This document shows, piece after piece, positions 15,248-22,956 of a DNA stretch of 49,611 nucleotides. Within the stretch, counting starts at the first letter, position 1, and every line of letters starts with the position of its first letter. Made by a program: the position numbers and the translations under genes. A model generated the notes under the pieces. It saw nothing but the letters and a program-made list of their open reading frames with translations. It was not told the origin of the DNA and made no database searches. Source of the DNA: Methylacidiphilaceae bacterium (GTDB lineage Bacteria > Verrucomicrobiota > Verrucomicrobiia > Methylacidiphilales > Methylacidiphilaceae); the NCBI GenBank assembly GCA_028710285.1, contig JAQTUK010000002.1:1-49611 (forward strand), read 5' to 3'.

Positions 15248-17701
15248 TTAGCCTCGCGCTTGCTGCGAAAGCTCTTTCTCCTTATTGAGAACAAGGAGTG
15301 TCGTCTTGATCACCGTGTCGGGATTCAAGGAAATGCTGTCGATGCCCTCCTCGACGAGAAACTCCGCGAATTCGGGGTAATCGCTCGGCGCCTGCCCGCA
15401 AATGCCGATCTTGCGTCCCTTCGCCTTTGCGGTACGAATCACTTGGGCGATCATCCGCTTCACCGCTTCGTTCCGCTCGTCGAAGATCGGCGCGACGATC
15501 TCCGAATCCCGGTCAACCCCGAGAACGAGCTGAGTCAGATCGTTGGAACCGATGGAGAAGCCATCGAAGATCCCGGCGAACTCCTCGGCCAGGATCACGT
15601 TGCTGGGGACCTCGCACATCATGTAGACCTCGAGCCCACGCTCTCCTTTGACCAGCCCGTTCTTCTCCATCTCCGAGAGAACCCGGCGGCCCTCTTCCAC
15701 GGTCCGCACGACCGGCACCATCAATTTGAGGTTCGTCAGCCCCATCCCTTCCCGAACCCGCTTCGCGGCGGCGCACTCGAGCGCAAAGCCTTCCTGGTAG
15801 CGTGGGTTGTAGTACCGGGATGCCCCGCGGAAGCCGACCATCGGATTCCGCTCTACGGGCTCGAACTGCTTCCCTCCGATGAGATTGGCGTATTCGTTGG
15901 TCTTGAAGTCGGAGAGTCGGAAGATCACGTCCTTGGGATAAAAGGCCGCGGTGATCATGGCAATGCCTTGGGCAAGCTTCTCGATGAAGAACTCCCTCTT
16001 ATCCAGGTAGCCCGCCGTCAGCCGCTCGATCTCGGCCTTCGCCGCCGGATCCTCCAGTCGATCGAAGCGGATAAACGCCATGGGATGGACCCGGACATAG
16101 GTCGTCAGGATAAATTCCATCCGCGCAAGCCCGACGCCGTCGTTCGGAATGAAGGAAAGCGAAAAAGCCTGCTCGGGATTGCCTACGTTCATGAGGATCT
16201 TGGTCTTGGGCCGCGGCAGCTCTTGCAGGTCGATGCGCTCCACCGCAAAGGGGAGCCTTCCCTCGTAGATCGTCCCCACCTCTCCTTCGGCGCACGAGAC
16301 CGTCACCGGCTGGCCGCTGCGCAGGACCTCCGTGCCGTTGCCGGTTCCGACGACTGCGGGAACTCCAAGCTCCCGGCTCACGATCGCGGCATGACACGTG
16401 CGCCCGCCCCGATTGGTCACGATCGCGGCGGCCCGCTTCATCACCGGCTCCCAGTCGGGATCGGTCTTCTCGGTGACGAGAATCTCTCCATCCCGAAATT
16501 CGTGGAGAAGCTGAGCGCTTTGGATCACCCGCGCGATCCCGTTGGCCACCTTTTCGCCGACGCTTCTCCCTTGGACCAAGGGTTTGCCCTGTTCCTGCAG
16601 CCGGTAGACCTCCAGAACGTTCCGATTCTTCTGCGATTGGACGGTTTCCGGGCGCGCCTGCAGGATGAAGAGCTCCCCCGTCAGTCCGTCCTTCGCCCAC
16701 TCCATGTCCATCGGAGTGGGCTTCCCGCGTTTCTTGCTGTAATGCTCCTCGATCACACAGGCCCAGCGGGCCAGCTGCAGGATCTCGTCATCCGAGACGG
16801 CATACCGCCGCCTCTCTTCCGGCGGAACGGGCACGTTCTTGACAAATTTGGAGCCGCCGATGTCGTAGACCAGCTTAAATTCCTTCGAACCCAACGCCTT
16901 TTGAAGTATCGGCCGGAAACCATCCTGCAGGGTCGGCTTGAAGACATAGTACTCGTCCGGGTTGATCGCGCCTTGGACGATGTTCTCTCCGAGTCCATAA
17001 GAGGCATTGATCAGCACCGCGTTGGCAAAGCCGCTCTCGGTATCGATCGAGAACATGATTCCGGACGAGGCCAAATCGGACCGGACCATTTTCTGGATTC
17101 CGATCGAAAGCGCGATCCGGAGGTGATCGAATCCCTTGTCGATTCGATAGGAAATCGCTCGATCGGTGAAAAGGGAGGCGAAGCAGCGCTTACAGGCAAT
17201 CAGCAGTTGATCCTCTCCCTGGACGTTCAGATAGGACTCCTGCTGGCCCGCGAAACTCGCGGTCGGCAGGTCTTCGGCCGTCGCGCTACTGCGGACCGCG
17301 ACGTCGGCCGGCAGGCCGCCGTTCCCACCCAGCCTTCGGTAGGCGTCCCGGATCTCCTCGGCCAGCCCCGAAGGGATTTCGGCGGACAGAATCGTCTGGC
17401 GAGCCTGCTTGCCCCTCTCGCGCAGGTCGTCCATGCTTCGGCTGTTGACCTCCCGGAGGATGTCGGCGAGCTTCTGGTCCAAACCGGCCTCGCGCAGGAA
17501 ATGCCGGTAGGCCTCCGCCGTGGTGGCAAAGCCGTTGGGAACCTTGACCCCCTGGGAGGAGAGCTCGCGGTACATCTCGCCAAGCGATGCGTTTTTTCCA
17601 CCGACGCTGGGCACGTCCTCGATGCTGATGTCGGAAAACCAACGAATGAAGGACTCTTTGGGGGCGGCGGGCGCCTTGGGCGTGAGCGCATCGGCTTTCA
17701 T
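15248..17701 (-). CDS. ppsA: phosphoenolpyruvate synthase
   Basis: Converts pyruvate, ATP and water to PEP, AMP and phosphate, the entry to gluconeogenesis. It has 817 residues. The N-terminal ATP-binding domain has 'VGGKNASLGEMYREL' and 'VAVRSSATAEDLPTASFAGQ'. The swivelling phosphohistidine domain has 'TNRGGRTCHAAIVSREL' with His437. The C-terminal PEP/pyruvate barrel has 'GFSIGSNDLTQLVLGVDRDS' and the catalytic 'IGICGQAPSDYPEF' with Cys768. AGGAG just upstream supports ATG 17701. The downstream acyl-CoA synthetase gene starts on the very next base after its stop, pointing to a joint role at the acetyl-CoA/pyruvate/PEP node. A perfect inverted repeat lies about 42 bp upstream. Confidence 0.95.
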   Translation of the reverse strand: MKADALTPKAPAAPKESFIRWFSDISIEDVPSVGGKNASLGEMYRELSSQGVKVPNGFATTAEAYRHFLREAGLDQKLADILREVNSRSMDDLRERGKQARQTILSAEIPSGLAEEIRDAYRRLGGNGGLPADVAVRSSATAEDLPTASFAGQQESYLNVQGEDQLLIACKRCFASLFTDRAISYRIDKGFDHLRIALSIGIQKMVRSDLASSGIMFSIDTESGFANAVLINASYGLGENIVQGAINPDEYYVFKPTLQDGFRPILQKALGSKEFKLVYDIGGSKFVKNVPVPPEERRRYAVSDDEILQLARWACVIEEHYSKKRGKPTPMDMEWAKDGLTGELFILQARPETVQSQKNRNVLEVYRLQEQGKPLVQGRSVGEKVANGIARVIQSAQLLHEFRDGEILVTEKTDPDWEPVMKRAAAIVTNRGGRTCHAAIVSRELGVPAVVGTGNGTEVLRSGQPVTVSCAEGEVGTIYEGRLPFAVERIDLQELPRPKTKILMNVGNPEQAFSLSFIPNDGVGLARMEFILTTYVRVHPMAFIRFDRLEDPAAKAEIERLTAGYLDKREFFIEKLAQGIAMITAAFYPKDVIFRLSDFKTNEYANLIGGKQFEPVERNPMVGFRGASRYYNPRYQEGFALECAAAKRVREGMGLTNLKLMVPVVRTVEEGRRVLSEMEKNGLVKGERGLEVYMMCEVPSNVILAEEFAGIFDGFSIGSNDLTQLVLGVDRDSEIVAPIFDERNEAVKRMIAQVIRTAKAKGRKIGICGQAPSDYPEFAEFLVEEGIDSISLNPDTVIKTTLLVLNKEKELSQQARG

Positions 17702-17742
17702 GGGAATCTCCTTTCTGTGAGAAGAATAGGTTCGAGAGGAAC

Positions 17743-17760
17743 GCGAGAAGGACTTCTCGC
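17743..17760. promoter_or_regulatory. perfect 8-bp inverted repeat upstream of ppsA
   Basis: GCGAGAAG and CTTCTCGC are separated by two bases, in the 122-bp divergent gap between ppsA and the acyltransferase/synthetase gene. It could be an operator for a dimeric regulator or a hairpin in the ppsA leader. No T-tract follows, so it is not an intrinsic terminator. The function is unknown. Confidence 0.35.
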
Positions 17761-17823
17761 TTCCCCGCGATTCTATCGCCAGGTCGCACAAGACCGCAAG
17801 CTTTACGCCGGCTGCCCGTTTTT

Positions 17824-20076
17824 ATGCTCGTGACCGAGGCGGTTTCTTTCTCTATGGTTCTTCCCAGGGGAAAGACAGCGGCCATGGCCATCGAGAAGGC
17901 CCGGAACTCCCGGTTGGCGTCCTGCGTGCGGGGGATTGGGAAGATTCTCGCCCGTATCCTCCTCCGGGTGACGATCCGCGGCTCCTCGGAGTTTCCCTCT
18001 CGGGCCATTTACGTAGCCAACCACCTCTCGCTCATCGATGCGCCCATCCTCCATCTTTTTCTCCCGATTCGGCCGGTGTTCGTGGTCTACGCAGGGATGC
18101 TTCGCAACCCCTTTTACCGATGGGTCATCGGCCAAGCCGACCACTTCCTCGTCGAGGAAGACCGCCCGTTTGCCCTTAAGGGGCTCTTGGACGCTCTGGT
18201 CCGTGGACATTCGGTCCTGATCTTCCCCGAAGGGCGCATGTCGCTCACCGGAGGCCTCAGGAACATTCAGGAGGGGGCGGCATTCCTGGCGCTCCATAGC
18301 GGGGCTCCCATAGTCCCGCTGATCTTGCGCGGGACTCATCACTTTCTCTGGGGCAGTCCCGCTCCGGTCGTCAAGAAGCTCTCTCCGAAAGTCTCGATCA
18401 CGGTAGGCCGACCCGTCCGGATCGAGGTACCGGCCGGCATCGGACGGCGGAAGGCGCGTCGGCTCGCCTTCCTACGCCTGAGGGAGCTCATGGAAGCCGG
18501 CTTTTTCCAGAGCACGGAACTTTTCCCGCTCTTCGAGAGCGTGCGACGCGCGGCTCGGCTTCACCGATTTTCCCGACTCGCGCTCGAGGATCCGATCCTG
18601 GGCACTTTTTCCTACGGCCGGCTGCTGGCTCTGTCCTGCCTGCTCGGCCGGGCCCTCGGCCAACGGAGCGAGCCCGGGGAAAGGGTCGGGATTTTGCTCC
18701 CGACGTGCGTCGCCAGCATCGCCTTGGTGCTCGGGCTCTGCGGACGGCAGAGAGTAGCCACGCTGCTCAACCCGGCCACCGGGCGGGCCGGCCTCCTGCA
18801 TGCGGTGGAAATTGCTTCCCTGCAAACCGTGGTGACGAGCCGGCGCATGCTGGCCGAGCCCACGCTTGCCGGGATCGGCGAAGGCCTTTCGGCGATTCCC
18901 GGACTCTCGCTTCTCTTCCTGGAGGATCTGCAGAAAGAGATTCGCCTCGGGGACCGACTTCTGGCTTGGTTCGAAAGCCGCGTCTCCCCGGCTCGAGCAC
19001 CCGAGCCTCGACTGGACGACCCGGCGGTCGTCCTGTTTACCTCCGGCTCCGAAGGTCCACCCAAGGGGGTTCTCCTCAGCCACCGGGCCCTGGCGAGCAA
19101 CGTTGCCCAAGCGCTTGCCGTCGGGGGGACGGGCCCTGGGGACAAGATCTTCTCCGCCTTGCCGCTCTTTCATGCCTTCGGGCTTACCGTCGGCGCGCTC
19201 CTGCCTCTTCTCGGAGGCTTCTCCGGCTTTCTCTGCCCTTGGGCGCTCCGCTCCCGCACCATCCCCCGGCTCTGCTACGCTTCCGACGCCACGATCCTCC
19301 TTGGGACCAACACCCTTCTCTCCCACTGGGGCCGGTATGCGGACCCCTGCGACTTCGTGCGAATCCGGATGGTCATCGCAGGGGCGGAAGCTCTGCGTCC
19401 CGCAGTGCGGCGATTCTGGTCGGAGGAACTGGGCCTGCGGCTTCTCGAAGGCTATGGGGTGACGGAAGCGGCTCCGCTGGTTGCGGGAAACACGGTCGGA
19501 CTCTCGAAAATCGGCACCGTCGGGCGGCTCCTTCCCGGAATCGAGGCTCGCCTAATCTCGATCCCCGGGATCGCCGAAGGCCGGGAGCTCTGGATCCGCG
19601 GGCCCAACTTGATGACCGGCTATCTCCCCGCAAGAGTCGCCGGCGCGGATTTCCGGGAAGGATGGTATGCCACGGGCGATCTGGTCGAGCGAGACAAGGA
19701 AGGCTTCCTGCGGATTATCGGCAGGCTGCGCCGCTTTGCCAAGATCGCGGGGGAAATGATCTCCCTCGACCGTTCCGAAGAGCTCGCGCTCGACCTCCGG
19801 CCGCAATCGACCCATGCGGCCCTTGCCCTCCCTTCCCCGGATCGCGGAGAGCAGATCGTCCTGGTCACGACCGACCCCTCGCTTACGCTCGCCGAGCTGC
19901 GGCAGGCGGCAGTCCGGGAAGGCTCCCCTCTGCTGGGCCTCCCCTCCCGACTCCTGCGAAGCAAAGCGATTCCCCTCCTTCCGAACCAGAAGGTGGACTA
20001 CGTGGCCTTGGCTTCCCAGGTAGCGGCTTCGGTTCTCGACAACGACAGGTTGCCAGGGGAGCTTCAAAAACGGTAG
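17824..20076 (+). CDS. acyltransferase / acyl-ACP synthetase fusion (Aas-like)
   Basis: A 750-residue two-domain protein. The N-terminal PlsC-type acyltransferase (about 40-240) has 'YVANHLSLIDAP' with the HX4D pair His67/Asp72, and 'VLIFPEGRMSLTGG'. The C-terminal half is an AMP-forming acyl synthetase with 'VVLFTSGSEGPPKGVLLSHR', 'IAGAEALRPAV', 'LLEGYGVTEAAPL' and 'WYATGDLVERDKEGF'. This is the layout of E. coli Aas, which recycles lysophosphatidylethanolamine using activated fatty acids at the inner membrane. Three ATG codons lie near the start (17824, 17857, 17884). I give the first but cannot choose firmly. The stop overlaps the 3' end of the outer-membrane protein gene by 13 bp on the opposite strand. 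Confidence 0.85.
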   Translation: MLVTEAVSFSMVLPRGKTAAMAIEKARNSRLASCVRGIGKILARILLRVTIRGSSEFPSRAIYVANHLSLIDAPILHLFLPIRPVFVVYAGMLRNPFYRWVIGQADHFLVEEDRPFALKGLLDALVRGHSVLIFPEGRMSLTGGLRNIQEGAAFLALHSGAPIVPLILRGTHHFLWGSPAPVVKKLSPKVSITVGRPVRIEVPAGIGRRKARRLAFLRLRELMEAGFFQSTELFPLFESVRRAARLHRFSRLALEDPILGTFSYGRLLALSCLLGRALGQRSEPGERVGILLPTCVASIALVLGLCGRQRVATLLNPATGRAGLLHAVEIASLQTVVTSRRMLAEPTLAGIGEGLSAIPGLSLLFLEDLQKEIRLGDRLLAWFESRVSPARAPEPRLDDPAVVLFTSGSEGPPKGVLLSHRALASNVAQALAVGGTGPGDKIFSALPLFHAFGLTVGALLPLLGGFSGFLCPWALRSRTIPRLCYASDATILLGTNTLLSHWGRYADPCDFVRIRMVIAGAEALRPAVRRFWSEELGLRLLEGYGVTEAAPLVAGNTVGLSKIGTVGRLLPGIEARLISIPGIAEGRELWIRGPNLMTGYLPARVAGADFREGWYATGDLVERDKEGFLRIIGRLRRFAKIAGEMISLDRSEELALDLRPQSTHAALALPSPDRGEQIVLVTTDPSLTLAELRQAAVREGSPLLGLPSRLLRSKAIPLLPNQKVDYVALASQVAASVLDNDRLPGELQKR

Positions 20077-20906
20077 CCGATCGCAACGATCCCCACCGGC
20101 TCGTAGAGCCAACCCCCGCCCAACCCTGCATGGGGCGTTTCGTTGATGGTGATCCCTGGACCGCTCAGCCCGTCGATGCCGCCGATGAAGCGAAAGAAGC
20201 CGTCGAGGCTAATCGACCAGCGGGTGTTCGGAATGTAGTATCGGATGCCCCCGGTGGGAGAAAACCAGTATCCCCAAACCGATCCGTGGTTGATCCCTCC
20301 CGATGCGGTGTTGGCCAGGACGCTGCCGCCGATGATTCCTACGAAGGGTTCCCACCGGTCCTTCCAGACCCGGTATCCCACGCGCCCCCGGACACCCAGG
20401 AAGCCGAGATTCTCGTGGTCGCTTCCCCCAAAGCCGGAAACGCCGACTCCCATGTACGAGCCGAAAAAGTCGGCGTCGAAGGACCAGTGGCCCCAGCGCT
20501 CCGGATCGAACCAGCGATACCCGAAAGAGAGCGCCGAGTTGACCGCGAAGTTGCCGTTCCCCATGGCGGGCTGCACGGCACCCGTCCGGTTGTTCACGAT
20601 CTCCCCGCGGTCGTATTGCGGGAAGGCGGTCCCGCTCCCGACGCTCAGGAACCAGGAGCCGGAGGAATGCCGATGCGGCCCTGGCGTATCCGGGACAAGG
20701 GAAGAAGCCGAGACAGTGCCCGCACCCTGAGGCTCCGACACAAAGACGCCGTCCTCTTCCTCTCGGGCCGGGTTCGGAGAGGCGGCGAGCGACGCGGGGA
20801 AGCCGACCAAGGCCAGCCACCCCACACAGAGCAGCAGCCGGGATATCCGCACCAGCGCGTCCCTATTCCTCGCAACTTTCGTTGCCGAAGCGCGGCAAAA
20901 AGGCAT
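20064..20906 (-). CDS. outer-membrane beta-barrel protein, paralogue 1
   Basis: Secreted protein of 280 residues with a long signal region ('LLLCVGWLALVGFPASLAAS', about 24-43) and many alternating aromatic strands. It ends in 'VAIGYRF', a terminal aromatic typical of outer-membrane barrels. It matches the protein at 21811-22605 in several places: 'SVWGYWFSPTGGIRYYIPN' against 'NVWGYWFSPAVGMRYFIPN', 'WEPFVGIIGG' against 'FEPFVGFYGG', and 'YEPVGIVAIGYRF' against 'YEPIVMMTIGYAF'. The mature N-terminus also shares an acidic 'EEEDGV' segment. The function is unknown; a porin-like or structural barrel is likely. It lies 10 bp after the secreted-protein gene, in the same operon. The start is uncertain, with no strong ribosome site. 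Confidence 0.75.
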   Translation of the reverse strand: MPFCRASATKVARNRDALVRISRLLLCVGWLALVGFPASLAASPNPAREEEDGVFVSEPQGAGTVSASSLVPDTPGPHRHSSGSWFLSVGSGTAFPQYDRGEIVNNRTGAVQPAMGNGNFAVNSALSFGYRWFDPERWGHWSFDADFFGSYMGVGVSGFGGSDHENLGFLGVRGRVGYRVWKDRWEPFVGIIGGSVLANTASGGINHGSVWGYWFSPTGGIRYYIPNTRWSISLDGFFRFIGGIDGLSGPGITINETPHAGLGGGWLYEPVGIVAIGYRF

Positions 20907-20916
20907 GGCCCGCGCT

Positions 20917-21576
20917 TCAACCCTCCCGCCGCAACGCGTGGCCCACGATCGCCTCTATCGCGCTGTACTCCTTCGGCTCGAGGTTATGCCATTTCGCCAG
21001 CTCCAATCCCCGACGGTCGTAGACCGTTGCCCGGAGGCGGCCCCGGTCCGCCCGCCAACCAAGATTCCGGACCGTCCGGCCGCTGAAATCCGGAATCGCG
21101 CAGACGAAGGGATGCCAGCCGGGATGATTCGCATCCTTCGCGCACAACATCTGCATCCGGGCCGCCTCTCGCCGAAGATCCGCCTGCAGCCGGTGCGACA
21201 CATACCCCGGCATCCAGGCGGCAACCGAACCGTGCAGGTCGACCAGCACGATCAACCGAAAGTCTGGCGTCGTCTGAAAATGATCCAGCGCCCCGGCCGC
21301 CCTTCTCGTCGCCTGTTGCGTCTTCTCGGTCGAGCTCAGCACGACGGTTACATAGCCGGGGGCGTTGAGGATCACCTCCCGTCCGAAGGCATCCCGCGCT
21401 GCGATCGGGACACTCGCCCGCGGAGGGCTGGCTCCGGTCGCCCACTCCGCGGCAACGAGGAGCCAGACGAGTCCGAGCACCCAGCCGCCCCGAGAGGCGA
21501 GCCTCCCCGGTGTCTGTCCCCCGCGACCGAAACGCCGCCCGCTGCTTGGCCGAAGGGCCTGACATTGGCCGCGCAT
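20917..21576 (-). CDS. exported protein of unknown function, possibly thioredoxin-like
   Basis: A 219-residue protein whose N-terminus is Arg-rich and followed by a hydrophobic stretch ('WVLGLVWLLVAAEWATGAS', about 32-50), so probably a late signal peptide or membrane anchor. I do not recognise the family. The pattern of a short strand ('GYVTVVLSSTEK'), a helix, a second strand ('DFRLIVLVDLHG') and a late 'LRATVYDRRGLELAKW' strand is reminiscent of thioredoxin-like folds, but there is no CxxC pair. The two Cys residues ('MLCAKD' and 'FVCAIPD') are far apart. It is upstream of, and almost touching, the outer-membrane protein gene, so the two may work together in the envelope. Confidence 0.6.
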   Translation of the reverse strand: MRGQCQALRPSSGRRFGRGGQTPGRLASRGGWVLGLVWLLVAAEWATGASPPRASVPIAARDAFGREVILNAPGYVTVVLSSTEKTQQATRRAAGALDHFQTTPDFRLIVLVDLHGSVAAWMPGYVSHRLQADLRREAARMQMLCAKDANHPGWHPFVCAIPDFSGRTVRNLGWRADRGRLRATVYDRRGLELAKWHNLEPKEYSAIEAIVGHALRREG

Positions 21577-21720
21577 GGCGCTAAGCTAAACGCACCCGCC
21601 CCGGAAGCGCAAGCGCCGAGAACGCGCCCGGGGCCCGCCACCCGGGATCAACCGAGTCTTTCGCACACTTGCGGACGAGGGACATCCGTAGCGGCGCTTC
21701 TTCCGAGAAGCGCGAGAACG

Positions 21721-21758
21721 CAAAAGGGCGGCGAACCCATTCTCGAGCCCGCCGCCCT
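21721..21758 (-). terminator. intrinsic terminator after outer-membrane protein gene 2
   Basis: Read on the minus strand, GGGCGGCG and CGCCGCCC form an 8-bp stem with a 16-nt loop, followed by TTTTG. It lies about 53 bp past the stop at 21811. A second inverted repeat (21764-21788, arms GTCGCCGC/GCGGCGAC) lies between the gene and this hairpin, so there are two hairpins in tandem. Confidence 0.6.
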
Positions 21759-21810
21759 CTCCCGTCGCCGCCCGCTCGGAGCGGCGACTCTTTGACTCTC
21801 GTTCGCGTTC

Positions 21811-22605
21811 TTAGAACGCGTAGCCAATCGTCATCATCACGATCGGCTCGTACATGTAGGAACTGCCGGTCACGTTCGCCGTCGCGCCGCCGAGGTTCTG
21901 GTTGAAGCCGTTCAAATCGCCCAGGAAGACAAACAGCGCTTCCGCACCGATGAACCAGTGGCTGTTCGGGATGAAGTAACGCATGCCGACCGCAGGCGAA
22001 AACCAGTAGCCCCAGACGTTCCCCCAGGTGCCGCTCCCAGCACTCACCTGGCCGAGCGCGCCACCGCCGTAAAAGCCGACGAAGGGCTCAAAGGACTTCG
22101 CGATCCGGTAGCCGATCGTCCCGCCGAGGCCGAGGAGACCGATGGTCGCACCTGCACCTGCGCCAACACCGCCGACGCTCGCGCTAGTGGTGGCCCCGGT
22201 GTACAGGCCGATTGCTTCCGCGCTGAAGCTCAGGTTGCCCCACTTGTCGGGGTCATGCCAGTAGTAGCCGCCCTGCAAGCCGCCGGTAAAGACTTCATTC
22301 TGATTGAAGCCCAGCGAGCTGCCAACCCCGCCTTTGACAATCTGCCCGCTGTCCGACTGAGGCCAGCCCATGCCCGCGGCGCCAGCCAAGAACCAAGCTC
22401 CGGAAGCGTGCTTCTCCTGCGGAGCTTCCTTCATCTGCTCCTTGGCTGCCTCGTAGGCCTCTTTGTGGCCCTGCGGCACCGTCACGCCATCCTCTTCATT
22501 CTCCTGGGTGGTGCCCGTTCCCGCACGCAGCGGCAGAACTCCCAGCATCATTGCGCAACTGACTCCCGCGAGGAAGGCGGTTGCTTTCCATGTTCGTCGC
22601 TTCAT
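21811..22605 (-). CDS. outer-membrane beta-barrel protein, paralogue 2
   Basis: Secreted protein of 264 residues. A clear signal peptide ('ATAFLAGVSCAMMLGVLPLRAG') is followed by an acidic, Gln/Glu/Lys-rich mature start ('EAYEAAKEQMKEAPQEKHAS') and then Gly- and aromatic-rich strands. It ends 'MMTIGYAF', with a terminal Phe as in outer-membrane barrels. It is a paralogue of the protein at 20064-20906, with shared blocks near the C-terminus. AGGAGG seven bases before ATG 22605 is a very strong ribosome site. With the promoter-like upstream region and double terminator this suggests a well-expressed, single-gene unit. A porin-like role is possible but unproven. Confidence 0.78.
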   Translation of the reverse strand: MKRRTWKATAFLAGVSCAMMLGVLPLRAGTGTTQENEEDGVTVPQGHKEAYEAAKEQMKEAPQEKHASGAWFLAGAAGMGWPQSDSGQIVKGGVGSSLGFNQNEVFTGGLQGGYYWHDPDKWGNLSFSAEAIGLYTGATTSASVGGVGAGAGATIGLLGLGGTIGYRIAKSFEPFVGFYGGGALGQVSAGSGTWGNVWGYWFSPAVGMRYFIPNSHWFIGAEALFVFLGDLNGFNQNLGGATANVTGSSYMYEPIVMMTIGYAF

Positions 22606-22956
22606 TTCTTTCCTCCTTCTTTCCCTCATCCTTCGGTTGGGCCGGTGGCACTTCTACCCACGGCCTCGCTTCGGAAAACCCGACTGCTTCCGGGCGATTT
22701 GAGGGACACGATGGTATTTTCTTTGGAACTCGTCAATAACAATTTTGCCAGAGGGTTGGTGCAACCCTTGCGGGGAGACGGGCGCCCCGCCGGGCCGAGG
22801 GCCGAGGCTCCGCGAACGCCCAGGATCCGGGCATCCAGGCCGCCCACCCACTGGCGTCGAGACCGGGAAGTGGCCCCGCAGGCCGCGCCGTTGACGATCA
22901 CGGCGAACCTGTACCGCGCCAGGGCCATAGTTGTAAAGCCAAGGGCAATCGATTCT
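22606..22956. other. 351-bp intergenic region upstream of outer-membrane protein gene 2
   Basis: No gene is supported here. It holds the ribosome site of the gene at 22605, a promoter-like pair at 22736-22764 and a small inverted repeat (GGGTTG/CAACCC, 22753-22767). The part near 22720-22750 is the most AT-rich; the rest, up to the opgH stop, is GC-rich and unremarkable. Confidence 0.5.
22736..22764 (-). promoter_or_regulatory. candidate sigma-70-like promoter for outer-membrane protein gene 2
   Basis: On the minus strand TTGCAC (4 of 6 to TTGACA) and TGTTAT (4 of 6 to TATAAT) are separated by 17 bases, in the only AT-rich part of the gap. It would give a leader of about 120 nt. A 6-bp inverted repeat overlaps the -35 element. 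Confidence 0.3.

Noticed and set aside
12473-17833. A 1786-codon open frame on the plus strand
   Set aside because: It is exactly antisense to ppsA and the acyl-CoA synthetase gene, whose motifs are unmistakable. The translation has no recognisable domain and is rich in Arg, Gly, Pro and His, as expected for a shadow frame in GC-rich coding DNA.
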